Source of the DNA: Emiliania huxleyi CCMP1516
Taxonomy: Eukaryota > Haptophyta > Isochrysidales > Noelaerhabdaceae
Direction of reading: 5' to 3'
Assembly: GCF_000372725.1 (NCBI RefSeq)
Contig: NW_005196756.1
Coordinates: 1,286,229-1,350,228, forward strand
Length of the DNA: 64,000 nt
Shown here: positions 21,919 to 32,177 of the stretch, in pieces
Numbering within the stretch: the first letter of the stretch is position 1
Layout: every line of letters begins with the position of its first letter
Made by a program: the position numbers and the translations under genes
The notes under the pieces: model-generated
What the model was told of the DNA's origin: nothing
The model's input: only the letters and a program-made list of their open reading frames with translations
The model's database searches: none

Positions 21919-22939
21919 GCTGTCTCCGAACAAGAATTCGCGGCAGCCGCGCGCCGCCAACATGTGATGCACGCCCTGCGAGCGGGGCGGGGTGCGCACT
22001 GTCCCTCTGTGTTCGTGTGCGTCGCCCATCTCTCCCTGGAGATGACTGCTCTATTTATTTATTTATTTATCATCCGTGGAGGTACAAGTGTTCGAAACGA
22101 GAGTGGATCTGAGTAACGACATGACTTGGCGGCGTTCTTGCGCGAGCGGCGAGGAGAGCTTCGACAAACTCGAGGAGCCAAAGTACGCCGCGAGGAGAGC
22201 GGAGTCACGCCGAGAGGCGAGAGAAGCAGCGAGAGCAAGGGATCGGCAGGCGGCGTCGTCGTCGCAGAACGACGCAGAGAAGCGACAGGGGAGAGAACGA
22301 CGAGAGTTGGGAAGACCGCGAGGTGGCACGAGAAGGTTGCAGCGAGAATCGGCGAGGGACTGCGAAGGGAGATAGGAAGAGAGAGGCAGACGCCCAAGGG
22401 TGGGCGACGGCTAGCACCAGACCACACTCCTCTCCTTAAAATCCCTGCCTGTCTGCGCGATCGCGTATTATGATCGGTGTGAAAACAGCATAGTAGGTGT
22501 GAATATAGTAAGTAGTACATGCCCCTGTGAGCTCAGGCAGTCCTCTAGTGTGCCTGGACTTGGCCTGAGCAAATAGTAGCGTTTGGGGCGTGAATTTAGC
22601 CGAAGTGGACCTTGCTCAGCAAGGTCCACCAGAGGCCATGTGTCGGGGCAGCCACAAGCGGGCTGGGCACGGCCACGGGCGAGTCGACCTGACAGGCCGC
22701 TCGCTGCCCCAACTCGACTTAGCCACGGGCTTGGCTCACACCCAGGTCGTTGTACTTCAAGGCTAAGAGTGAGTCGGACAAAGAGTTTTCCCAGCGCGAG
22801 GCCAGGTTCCCACGCGCTGCTCTCGGCGATTCCGGACTTCCCCCTTCCACACCGGCGAGTGTGCTTCGCAAGGAGGGTCCGGGGGGCTCACAGTATCAGA
22901 GCCCGGAGCCGTGTCCGATAACACTACCTCTCGCAGCCT
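21919..22939. other. Intergenic; no supported gene
   Basis: Upstream region of the Derlin gene. A TATTTATTTATTTATTTAT run lies at about 22050-22070. Bases 22110-22380 are purine-rich (AGAGAGCG-like) and are open in several frames only because of that bias. A perfect hairpin occurs at 22605-22629. Confidence 0.4.
22605..22629. repeat. Perfect 12-bp inverted repeat with 1-base loop
   Basis: GTGGACCTTGCT and its exact reverse complement are separated by a single C. No known element or terminator context is apparent. Confidence 0.85.
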
Positions 22940-23790
22940 GTGTGGTGGCGGCGTGCCGTCCTCCCATCCCTCCCTTGCGTTGACCGTTTTCTTTCTTTCT
23001 TTTCGGACTGGCACTACCCGTACAAAAAGAGAGAAAATCTTATCAGCTGGTCGGCCGCCATTCGGGCCTCCCGGCCTGCTGCGGCGGCGCGGCCGGTCGA
23101 GGCCGGGCTCGGCCCGGCCCGCGACGGCTGGCCGCCGACGAGCGCGCTCGCGCTGCTCGTCAAAATGGCGGCGGTGGCGATTGCGGCGACGGTCGTTCAG
23201 TCGTACAGCGCTCAGGCGTCTGTCATCTGTCGTCTGTTGTCGCATTTCGCACACGCGCGCGCCGCGCGACCCGCGTCGCTCCGCGAGGGCATGAGCCTTC
23301 CGCGATTCGATCCCGCAGCCAAAAGCTGCTCGCTCGAACCGCGGCCGACTCTATCATCGCGGCCGCAGCTGTTGAGCTCTTCAGAAGACTGGTGCCTCAT
23401 ATGCTGCCTCCCTGCGGATGCTGCCGGCGAGCCTGGCGGTCCGCTGTACTACAAGGAAGTGCTGACTCGATTCTACCTCGAATTCTTCTACCCCCACGAC
23501 TCGGAGCGCGAATGTGACAGGACCATCGGGTCCTTCAGCCACCAAAGTGAGATCACCCGAGAGCAGCTGAGCCTGCCTCTGGCCTCGCCTCCCTCTCCTT
23601 CAGGCATTCGTGGGGATCCTATGGGTCGTCCAAGAGTATCGACCTCTGGCTTGTCAGCCCGTCACTTGATGACACCATGAAGTATAGCGATCGCCATCTC
23701 GCTGGCCTCTCCGCAGGCCCCCCCGACCGCGTCGAACTCATCGGCGCGGGCTCTCTCGGCTACGGGACCGGCCCCAGCATCAGCTGAGGG
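22940..23790 (+). CDS. Unresolved gene fragment(s), unknown
   Basis: The frame running to 23680 holds a stretch with protein character around 23370-23545 (SSSEDWCLICCLPAD and LYYKEVLTRFYLEFFYPHD), followed by a GT donor-like AAAGTGAG and an acceptor-like CTTCAG at about 23605. Just after, a different frame reads sensibly (SYGSSKSIDLWLVSPSLDDT, 23612-23680) to a stop near 23785. The phases of the obvious donor and acceptor do not match, so I could not build a consistent model. It may be a real multi-exon gene with another intron or a decayed one. I do not recognise the family. Confidence 0.3.
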
Positions 23791-23839
23791 CTGACAAGCT
23801 GCCGAGCCCAAATCACTGTGACAGTCGTGATTTCTTGTT

Positions 23840-24260
23840 GGTTTTCTAAAATCTCTCTCTCAAAAAGGCAACAATGTTTGGTATTGCTAAAAATCTATCT
23901 CTCTCAAAAGGCACAGCAGGCGACGGAGGCTTATGGGCTGTCGTCTGATGATCACCAGCCATGCTCCGGAGGATGGCTGCACTGACTGTGCCCCAGCCAT
24001 AGTAGATGGCTGAAATGGCTGTCCCCCAGCCATCTTTACCCAAGATGGCTACGATGTAGCCAGCTCAGCCAAGAGGGCTCACTCACCTCGTCCTCGAGGC
24101 GGACCGCGGCGATATCGCTGCGGTAGTACGTCTCCAGCCATGTCTACTAATGTTGGCTGCCGTGTGTGTGTTGCAGCCATCGGGCTGGAGGATGTGGCTG
24201 CACTGCAGCTAGCTCAGCCATCCTTAGGTAAGATGGCTGTGAAGGAGCCAGCACATCGAT
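23840..24260. repeat. Cluster of AGCCAT/ATGGCT words with repeat-family tail
   Basis: Bases 23848-23912 contain two copies of the TATTGCTAAAAATCT(CTCTC) phrase seen at 2235, 3795 and 9025. From 23958 to 24234 the hexamer AGCCAT or its reverse complement ATGGCT appears more than ten times, often as inverted pairs 15-40 bases apart (for example AGCCAT...GATGGCTG). No coding content. Confidence 0.6.
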
Positions 24261-25224
24261 AGGGCGACCCCTCGGGGTTTCTGGGGACACGAGGTATGCT
24301 AGTCGCTATAGTCTGACGGTTCCGGATCGTGTTTTCGCGCGCGCGGATTTCTTTTGCGGCGACCGACATGACAGTTGGCGACGGCGTGTGGAAATTTCAA
24401 CACTCCTGACAGCTTGTATTTAGTGCCAGTGCGCGCCAGTCCCGTGCCCAGTGTTGTGCGAGGGAGTTATTTTGTAAAATTCTTCTGCTTTTAGAATTCT
24501 TCTCACGTTGTGAGCCAGGGCGGCGCTGCTAGGACACGCGAACACAACCGTCGCACGCTGGACGCCTTTCCAAGTCTTTGCTCTCGAGCCAACTACACTA
24601 CCGCGCATTCACTGCTGGAGATGGCTGCACAGAACACAGTAACGGCTCAGCCCATCGATCCCTTCATGCTTCAATGGGGGGGAAATAGGAAAGGAACGCA
24701 ATGGGGCAGCACACAACAGCACACTATCCAGCTCAAAACCGAGAGAGAGAAGGGTGGTGTTTAGAAACACCGGGATTGGTCTCGAGCCGGACGCTTACGC
24801 GCGCTCTATGTCCAGCGCGGTCGACCCAAGGCCGCCCAGGTGCAAAATTCACAACTTCCGCACACCCTCATAGCCTAACCCGCCGCCATGCCTGCGCGGC
24901 CATGGTTTCGGTGCCGCAGCCCCTCTCACGCACCCGCTTCTTCTCCTCGAGACGCGCTTTCAGCACATCCAACTGCGGCTCGTTTTCCACCTCCACGAGC
25001 CACGCAATTCATGATTGCAGAGCAATTGGCGTGTGGCCGCTGTCGGCCCGCGCGTGTGTGTCTATGGTGGGGCTGGGAGGGGTGGCAGACACGTGAGGGC
25101 AACGGCGCCAGCACCCCTCGCATCCCTCCTCTCACACGGCCGGCCCGCTCCCGCTCCCGCAGGCTCCTTTGGACGAGCTGCGCTGCAGTAGTATCGGGCG
25201 CCTCCTCCCGCTCCTCCTCTCCCC
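24261..25224. other. Upstream of exon-duplication gene; possible leader exon
   Basis: Mostly featureless. At 24902 an ATG opens a short frame with a mitochondrial-presequence look (SRTRFFSSRRAFSTS). It could be an upstream exon of the gene at 25225, but no consistent splice was found and that gene has its own ATG directly after an in-frame stop. Confidence 0.3.
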
Positions 25225-27487
25225 ATGTCTTTTGTGGAGAAGCACCACTGGGAGAACGCGCTGCCGTTGCTGGAGGCGCACGCGGAGACCTTTTGTCAGC
25301 TCTCCAGCGGCAATCAGGCGCACCAGCTGCCGGTCCCCAAGGCCCTCCCGCACCAACTCGCGGCCGTCCGCGGCGACCGCACGCGTGTCCTGGCTCTCCA
25401 CTACCCTCCTCCTCGCTCGCCCGGCTACCTCACCTCCAAGGGCGACGCGACGGACGCGACCACCCGCCTGCTCGCGAGTGCCGTCAACAAGGCCTTCCAG
25501 GAGCACCACCTCCGTTTCGCCCAGACGTTCGACGTCATCGGCGACCTCTACGACGGGCCGCACGACTTCAAGGTCGACGGGAGGGACTTCAACTTCGAGA
25601 CTCACTTCTTCGACAAGCTGTCGCCCGAGGAGCAGCAGGCGTGGTGGGAGACCAAGGTCGGCACCCTCGTCGGCATCATCGTGGACGAGATCGTCCAGCG
25701 CGGGCGCAAGGGCGCGGACGTGCTCGCCATGGGCGTGCTGCCCCGCAAGTGGTGGCCGGAGCTGCTCGCTGCGGCGGTGCCGCTCGCGCGCGCGCAGGCG
25801 CGCAAGATCCTCGGCGTCACTTACCTGCCGCCGTACGACATTGCGTACCCGAGCACCAGCGGCGGGGAGCTTCCCCCGCTGACTCCCGACGAGGAGACGG
25901 GCCGCGCGCCGTCCTGCGGCGACATCGAGATCCAGCACCCGTGCGGCGCCCTGTCCTTCATGAGCCTCGACCAGCGCGCGCGGCTCGACGCCGGCCTGCA
26001 GTGGCTTCACCGGCACATTCTCGGCGACTCGCACGTCGTCTACTTCCGCAGACTCACGCCAAAGTTCGGCGACTACTCCGAGGCGGAGCGCCGGCGGGCG
26101 CAGGCGGACGCAAAGGTGCGATTCCAGGCATTTCCTCGACCCGCCACCGCCTTGTCTACCCCTGGCCGCCTCGGCGCAGGCGCGCGAGGGCGGGTTCGAG
26201 GGGCAGCTGCCCGACGAGCTCGACCGGCCGCCGACCGAGGAGGAGGAGAAGGCGATGAAGGCGGCGATCGTGCGCGCCGGCACCGCGCGCCTCTGCGGCG
26301 GCAAGGAGGCCGTGGAGAAGCGCCTGGACAAGCCCTTCGCGCAGGTCACCGACGCGGAGCTGAGCGCGCTGCTCACGCAGCTCAACGACGACGCCAAGGT
26401 CGAGAATCGTCTCCCGGACACTTCCTAGACGCTTCCTAGACACTTCCCGCGTCATCCCCGCACCCCGCAGACACTTCCTGGACACTTCCTGGACACTTCC
26501 TGGACACGACCTAGAGACGTCCACGCCCCCACGGACCACTCTAGGCGCGGGAGGGCGGCTACGCTGGCCCGTCGCCGCTCGACCAGCAGCTGACCGCCGG
26601 GCAGAAGAAGTCGAGGATCGCGGCGATCGCGCGCGCCGGCACCGCGCGCCTCTGCGGCGGCAAGGAGGCCGTGGAGAAGCGCCTGGGCACGACTTTCGCG
26701 CAGATCACCGACGCGCAGCTGAGCGCGCTGCTCGACGACGCCAAGGCCGAGAATCGTCTCCCGGACACGCCCTAGACGCTTCCTAGACACTTCCCGCGCC
26801 ATCCCCGCACCCCGCAGACACTTCCTGGACACTTCGTGGACACTTCCTGGACACTTCCTGGACACGACCTAGAGACGTCCACGCCCCCACGGCCCGCTCT
26901 AGGCGCGGGAGGGCGGCTACGCTGGCCCGTCGCCGCTCGACCAGCAGCTGACCGCCGGGCAGAAGAAGGCGAGGAAGGAGGCAATCTCAGGCGAGATGAG
27001 CATGCGCTCGCAAGGCGGCAGGGAGTTTGTGGAGGCGGCGGAGGCGGGCGACGAGAAGGCGAAAAAGCGGGTCAAGGAGATCAAGGAGATCAAGCGGGCG
27101 AGCGGCAAGAAGGGGGCCAAGAAGCTGAGGGAGAACGCCGCAGGCACCCCCCCCCCCCTCCCCCCTCACACACGCACACCGACTGCCCGAATAGGCTAAG
27201 GCCCCTCCCTCCCTGTTGCAGCCGTGGATCCGCCACTCGCCTGGGTCAACATCCGATTGCTGAGCGGTGGGGCGGCTGAGCTGTGCGCCGTGCGCCGCGC
27301 CCCCAACGTGATCAAGAAGAACTCCAAGGGGCACCGGGTGGTTTACCCCGGAAACTGCAAGGCCTGCATCGGGAAGTTCATTATCTCCTTCCCCAAGCGC
27401 GGGCGCAACAAGGGTGAGATCATCACGATCTCGGGCGCCGACGTGGCCATCATGGAGGACGCCTACACACCACCCCCGCCCGCATGA
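25225..27487 (+). CDS. Unknown protein with tandemly duplicated exons
   Basis: A five-exon model: 25225-26115, 26180-26398, 26545-26745, 26903-27143, 27222-27487; introns 64, 146, 157 and 78 bp, the last two GC-AG. All joints keep frame, giving about 605 residues. Exon 1 is a globular domain I do not recognise (QTFDVIGDLYDGPHDFKVDG, LPRKWWPELLAA, CGDIEIQHPCGALSFMSLDQ). Exons 2-4 all begin with a form of A-R-E-G-G-(F/Y) and are copies of one unit: exons 2 and 3 share RAGTARLCGGKEAVEKRL and FAQ(V/I)TDAxLSALL, and exons 3 and 4 share GGYAGPSPLDQQLTAGQKK. Exon 4 turns lysine-rich (KKRVKEIKEIKRASGKKGAKK). Exon 5 has CKACIGKFIISFPKRGRNKG. The start ATG follows an in-frame stop closely. The repeated RAGTARLCGG unit resembles a small helical domain; its function is unknown. 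Confidence 0.72.
26399..26902 (+). repeat. Duplicated intron-exon unit with ACACTTCCTGG tandem repeats
   Basis: The intron at 26399-26544 and that at 26746-26902 are close copies. Each starts with CGAGAATCGTCTCCCGGACAC (or equivalent), runs through several copies of the 11-mer ACACTTCCTGG, and ends CTCTAGGCGCGGGAGGGCGG at the acceptor. Exon 3 lies between them. The unit was duplicated as intron plus exon. A further copy lies inverted at 32178-32530. Confidence 0.9.
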
Positions 27488-27818
27488 GCGCGACGCTTTC
27501 GCAGAGCGTAGTACTGTTGCTCCGGGAAAGCTGATGCGCGAGCGCGCCCCACCCTCTGATCTACTAGTCATGCAGAGGGTGGCAGTCTGTCTGAGAGAGG
27601 GACAAGCGTCGTAGAGCGCACAGGCCTCGTCAGGTTTTTGCTCATGGTGCATTCACTCACACCACCGCAGTATAATCGATTGACTTAGGTTTTCTGCGCC
27701 GGAGTACTTTTCTTCTGCATCGCCGCGCATACACTCGCTGCCTCGAGCGTGACGCTCTAGGCCACGTGAAAACATCACACGCTGGTGGCCCCGGCGGCGC
27801 CATTCGCACCGGCAAGCG
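27488..27818. other. Intergenic between exon-duplication gene and carboxypeptidase
   Basis: Short spacer between two genes on the same strand. It would hold a 3' UTR and the carboxypeptidase promoter or a missing 5' exon. Nothing else is seen. Confidence 0.4.
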
Positions 27819-29637
27819 ATGGATGGCCCGCCGTCGCACGGGAGAGCCTTCGCCTACTACACATATGGAGCCGCCTCGTCGCTGCTCCAGTCGCTCGCGC
27901 GCGACTACCCGCAGCTTGCGTCTCTCACGACGGCGCAAGAGGCGTATGGTCTGCGCTCGGCAGGCACATGCACCGACAGCGCCGGCCACCAGGGCCCTTG
28001 CCTCAACCACATCATTCAGATCAGCAACCGCAGCGCAAACGCTGCGGTGCTCTCCGCGCGGCCGCAAATCTACATCTCAGGCGCACTGCACGGCGACGAG
28101 CAGGTCGGTATCGTCACCGCGCTCGAGCTGTGCCGGTGGCTCCTCACGCGCTACGCCACCGACGACTGGGTGCGACGGCTCGTGGACACGCGCATGGTCC
28201 TCATCTCTCCCATGACAAACGCAGTCGGGTCCGCGACGCGGCGGCGGGACGAGCTGGGCATCGACCCGAACCGCGATTTCCCCTTTGACCAGTCGGCGGG
28301 CTCGTGCATGCAGACCGTCACCGCGCGCACCGTCAACGAGATCTACCGCGCGCACCTGCTGCAGCTCGTCGTCACCTTCCACGGCGGCATGCAGGCGCCC
28401 CGCACACGGTACCCGGCCTCGCCGCGGCGCCCTGCGGGAGAAACCCCTCGCGCGCCGCTCCGCAGGCGATCGGGTACAACTGGGGCGCCTACCCGTACTG
28501 GCGGGGCGTGCCGAGCCGCTCGCCCGACGACGCTGCGATGCGGGACGTGGCGGCGGTCATGTCTCGATACGCCGGCTCGGGGCGCGTCAACCGCGCGCCG
28601 TACCGCTACTCGACGATGAACGAGATTGTGTACCCGGTGCACGGAGGGATGGAGGACTGGGGGTACGCCGCGTCGTGGGACACGTCGCACGTCACGCCGT
28701 GCGCGCCGAAAGCCAACGGGGGCTACGCCGCCGAAAAGACGCACTATGGCCGCGACGCGATCCGCGCGGTGGAGATCGTCGCTGGTCGCGCGCGCACCGT
28801 CCGAGAGGCTCGCCCGGACCGACCCCGCCTCGGCCGTATAGGTCACCATCCTGGTCGAGACGTCGGACCAAAAGATGCCGCCGGCGTCGACGCTGGGGGG
28901 GGAGGAGGGCGTCTACGGCGCCGGTGGCCCCGCCGATGGGCACGTCCCACGCAACATGTGCCTCGACTCCCGCGCGCCCCTCGGCCGCCACGCGCGGCGC
29001 ACCCCGGTCTTGAGCTGGCGCCGACCCCGGACTGGTCCCTCGCAGGCGCCTCGCCCTCGCCTCGATCGACCTGCTCCAGCCGCACATCGAGCTGGCCCCG
29101 TCTTTGCCTGCCCGGCCCGGCGAGGGTTGCCTCCGCCTGGAGTGGCAGGTCTGGGGCGCCATCAAGGTGGACGACACAGTCGCCCTCTGGCGCGCGACGC
29201 CGACAAGCGCGTGGGAGGAGGTGCCTTTCGTGGCCGCGCCGCCCAGCCGCCGCAAGCTCGCGAGCGCCGTCGGTCCTTCTCACTTCTCGCTTGCCGACGG
29301 GCGCGTGCTGGGCGGCGACGGCGTCTGGGCCACCGGCCACTCGCCTTTCTCGCCGCCGACCATCGCCGGCTGCGCGCGCACGCCTCCCCACGTCGGCTCC
29401 GCTCAGCTGGCCGTGTCAGTGCGCGCCGACTCGAGCTGGGCCGCCTCGCCGAGCGGCCAGTTTGCGCCCAAGCTGCCGCCGCAGACGCACTTTGCGCGCG
29501 CCCGCTCGGAGTACAAGGCCAAGCACGGAGGCTTCGAGGTGGTCGGGCGAAGCCGGTGGCTGTCTGCGCCGATCGCGCTGAATTGCTCCGCCGCTTTCGG
29601 CTGCTGCGCTCTCCAGAACAGGAGGTGCTCAAGATGA
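27819..29637 (+). CDS. M14-family zinc carboxypeptidase
   Basis: A four-exon model: 27819-28394, 28466-28780, 28842-28957, 29046-29637; the first two introns are GC-AG and the third GT-AG. The product is 532 residues. M14 features in order: SGALHGDEQVG with the zinc-binding His and Glu of HxxE, ELGIDPNRDFPF with the substrate-carboxylate-binding Asn-Arg, LVVTFHGGMQ with the third zinc ligand His, then VVTILVETSDQKMPP with the catalytic Glu of the E-x(2-4)-K-x-P type. This ETS...KxPP form is that of regulatory (N/E-type) carboxypeptidases. After GHVPRN the last exon begins with RLALASIDLLQPHIEL, the usual position of the C-terminal beta-sandwich domain, and ends in a Cys-rich tail. No signal peptide is visible at the chosen ATG, so an upstream exon may be missing. 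Expected reaction: removal of C-terminal residues from peptides. Confidence 0.85.
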
Positions 29638-30236
29638 GGCAGCAGTGACTCTCGTGACTAATGGGGTGTGCTTCCTGGCGCCGCATTCGTGCAGCGAGCA
29701 GCGTGCGGGCCGGCGGTGCTGGGCCGAGGTGCTACAGAGCCGCCGCCGCCGTCCTCGGCTGCGATGAGTGTGTGTGGGGGGGGGGGGGGGGAGAGCGATC
29801 GTGGGGGATCGCGCAGCAGTTCACACCCAGCCCACAGCCGCAGCCCGATTGCCCGCGCGAGAGCGGCGGAGAGGCTCGCGCGTGTGCAGGCTGTGTAGCC
29901 TCGAGCGAGCACGACAGAGTCGACGCTCGAGGGTCGAGCCCCGACCGTCGAGCATCGCTCGCTCGGGCTCGGGGCTCGCAGCTCGCACAAGCTCGGCGGG
30001 GTCGCAGAAAATCAATATTTATGGTTGCACTTTATACGCAAAGACCTAATAGTTTAATAGACGAGGAGTGTGTTTGCGCATGTGTTGCGGCCAAAGTACA
30101 GAGGTTTCGATCCGGGCCACCGCAAATTTTGATCAGCAAATTTCGAGGGGCGGCCGCAAATTTTGAGGTAGATTTTGATTGTCAAAACGTGTCCGTCTTG
30201 GCACAGGATAGAGCATATAGGCGGCGAACACCCAGG
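29638..30236. other. 3' flank of carboxypeptidase; no gene
   Basis: Contains a G homopolymer (about 29775-29790) and an AT-richer part with GCAAATTTTGA words (30120-30175) that recur after the telomeric array (30950-31020). No protein content is recognised. Confidence 0.4.
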
Positions 30237-30720
30237 TGCGCAGGGACATCGCGACTCTGCCCGCTCGCTCGACCCTTTTGCCGCGAGAGGGCGCCGGCCG
30301 CGTGTAAGAGGTGGCTGGCGCCCTGAGGCGGCAATTGGTGGCGTGGGGAGTTTTGCGGAGAACGCTACTGGCGGCGCGACAGGGCCTCTCTCCGCTGCGT
30401 GTGCCGCCCATCAGCACGCGGGTGCGCAGACATCGCGACTCTGCCCGCTCGCTCGACCCTTTTGCCGCGAGAGGGCGCCGGCCGCGTGTAAGAGGTGGCT
30501 GGCGCCCTGAGGCGGCAATTGGTGGCGTGGGGAGTGCGGAACGCTACTGGCGGCGCGACAGGGCCTCTCTCCGCTGCGTGTGCCGCCCATCAGCACGCGG
30601 GTGCGCAGACATCGCGACTCTGGTCTCTGCCCGCTCGCTCGACCCTTTTGCCGCGAGAGGGCGCCGGCCGCGTGTATGAGGTGGCTGGCGGCCTGGCGCC
30701 CTGAGGCGGCATTTGGTGGG
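30237..30720 (+). repeat. Subtelomere-like satellite, about 185-bp unit, 2.6 copies
   Basis: The unit begins GCAGGGACATCGCGACTCTGC / GCAGACATCGCGACTCTGC and continues through GACCCTTTTGCCGCGAGAGG, GTGTAAGAGGTGGCTGGCGC and CCGCCCATCAGCACGCGGGT. Copies start near 30240, 30427 and 30606; the third stops at about 30715. Differences are a few small indels (for example TTTTGCGGAG and TGGTCTC). It lies about 90 bp from the CCCTAA array. Confidence 0.9.
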
Positions 30721-30811
30721 GTCAGCGTGCGGTGCTGAGTCTTACTCGTCCGCGCTGGGGCCAGATCCCAGCGCAGAACTCTGCAACGCTGGCATACAAA
30801 CACAAGAAGAC

Positions 30812-30895
30812 TAACCCTAACCCTAACCCTAACCCTAACTAACCCTAACCCTAACCCTAACCCTAACCCTCTAACCCTAATAACCCTAACCTAAC
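30812..30895 (+). repeat. Telomere-type CCCTAA array (interstitial)
   Basis: About a dozen CCCTAA units in imperfect register: runs of CTAACCCTAACCC broken by ACTAACCC, CTCTAACCC and AATAACCC variants. The C-rich strand is on the plus strand, so if this were a chromosome end the chromosome would extend to the right. The CCCTAA/TTAGGG repeat is a common eukaryotic telomere sequence and is known from haptophytes among other groups. Confidence 0.95.
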
Positions 30896-31110
30896 CCACC
30901 CCCCAACTCCACACCGCAAATGTGAAAGATCTTGATGAAAATCAGGCCCGACTGCAAATTTCTTCAAAATTTTCGCAGGCGCTCCGCGCCTGTAAATTTT
31001 GAAATAAATTCGACAAAATTGGTACCTGGCCCAAGGGATCGCCCGCTCTATGTCTCTAGACTCTACGTTGCACCGATATACATGTCGAAGATTCATGGCT
31101 TCCACTTTGA
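30896..31110. other. Telomere-adjacent unique sequence
   Basis: AT-richer stretch with GCAAATTT/AAATTTGC-type words resembling 30120-30175 on the other side of the array. No gene. Confidence 0.4.
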
Positions 31111-31119
31111 CCGCTTAAA

Positions 31120-31288
31120 AAAATAAAATATTCTTAGCTTCAAGCCCCCCTCCGAGACTAGAGACAGAACCACACCAGTATCGGACCAGAGGGACTGCCC
31201 CCCGCCCCCACTTGCCCTGACTACACAGGATAGCGTGCCCCGATAACGGCGACACATAGTGGGGGACACTGCGCAAGGAGGGGGTGCG
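31120..31288 (+). repeat. 170-bp dispersed repeat, copy A
   Basis: Matches 35278-35449 in the same orientation at high identity: AATATTCTTA, CCCCCCTCCGAGACT, CCAGTATC, CTGCCCCCCGCCCCC, AGGATAGCGTGCCCCGA and ending ACTGCGCAAGGAGGGGGTGCG. No coding content is seen. The two copies bracket the telomeric and gap region on one side and the secreted-protein gene on the other. Confidence 0.85.
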
Positions 31289-31601
31289 AAGGCTCATTGG
31301 GGTACTAGGTGGGACCATGAGGGGGGGTGGGCGGGGTCCTGTGGGGGTGAAATGTTGCGCGGCGAATTCGAACCTACCCCCTCGCCGCGCCGATCCTCAC
31401 GCGGAGGGTAAAACCCTGTGGGACAAAACCCCCCCGCGGTCGGCAGTCTTCAGAGTGGACCCCCCCCTCCCCAGCCTCCCCTGTGCATCTCGCACCCCCC
31501 CCCGCTCCCCATCGGTGACTCGCGAAGGACACGGACACTCGGGGTGAGGGGGGGTCCCCCAGAGAGGGGGCTTTGGGGCATTGTTGGGTTGATCGCTCGT
31601 G

Positions 31602-31730
31602 TCGATCTCGGGTCGATCTCGGGTCGATCTCGGATCGATCTCGTGCCGATCTCGGGTCGATCTCGGGTCGATCTCGGGTCGATCTCGGGTCGATCTCGGG
31701 TCGATCTCGGGTCTCGGGTCGGTCTTGGGG
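31602..31730 (+). repeat. Tandem repeat, unit GGGTCGATCTC (11 bp)
   Basis: About ten head-to-tail copies of GGGTCGATCTC with single-base variants (GGATCGATCTC, GTGCCGATCTC), ending in GGTCTCGGGTCGGTC. Confidence 0.95.
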
Positions 31731-31763
31731 TTCGGTCTCGGAGTGGTCTAGAAAAGAAAAAAT

Positions 31764-31982
31764 GGGGCGAGATGAGGCGAGATGAGGCGAGGTGTGAGGC
31801 GAGATGAGGTGAGATGAGGCGAGATGAGGCGAGATGAGGCGAGATGAGGCGAGATGAGGCGAGATGAGGCGAGGTGAGGCGAGATGAGGCGAGGTGTGAG
31901 GCGAGGTGAAGCGAGGTGAGGCGAGATGAAGCGAGGTGAGGCGAGATGAGGCGAGATGAGGCGAGACTAGGAGGCGAGATGA
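31764..31982 (+). repeat. Tandem repeat, unit GAGATGAGGC (10 bp)
   Basis: About twenty copies of GAGATGAGGC with variants GAGGTGAGGC, GAGGTGTGAGGC and GAGATGAAGC. It runs to within about 100 bases of the scaffold gap. Confidence 0.95.
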
Positions 31983-31991
31983 AGCGGGATG

Positions 31992-32077
31992 TTGTGTGGC
32001 TGCTTGTGCTGCCAAGCAGGCAGCACAAGCAGCCATACAAGTGAGCTTTTGGGTTGTGTGGCTGCTTGTGCTGCCTG
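31992..32077. repeat. Long hairpin (GGCTGCTTGTGCTGCC) at gap edge
   Basis: TGTGTGGCTGCTTGTGCTGCC is followed after five bases by its near-exact reverse complement GGCAGCACAAGCAGCCATAC. A second copy of the first arm (GTGTGGCTGCTTGTGCTGCC) abuts the gap, so the gap may hide more of this array. Confidence 0.9.
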
Positions 32078-32177
32078 NNNNNNNNNNNNNNNNNNNNNNN
32101 NNNNNNNNNNNNNNNNNNNNNNNNNNNNNNNNNNNNNNNNNNNNNNNNNNNNNNNNNNNNNNNNNNNNNNNNNNNNN
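32078..32177. other. Assembly gap (100 N)
   Basis: Exactly 100 unspecified bases, the conventional length for a gap of unknown size. True distance and even true adjacency of the flanks are not established. Confidence 1.

Noticed and set aside
22059..22520. Possible gene in the purine-rich region
   Set aside because: Openness is explained by AGAG/GCGA composition, with no motif and no plausible splice sites.
28799..28841. 43-bp GT-AG intron in the carboxypeptidase
   Set aside because: A 61-bp GC-AG intron (28781-28841) fits the size of other introns and gives a smoother beta-strand into the catalytic Glu; the 43-bp alternative remains possible but less likely.
31340..31410. tRNA gene suggested by AATTCGAACC
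   Set aside because: No cloverleaf can be drawn: acceptor and D arms are missing.
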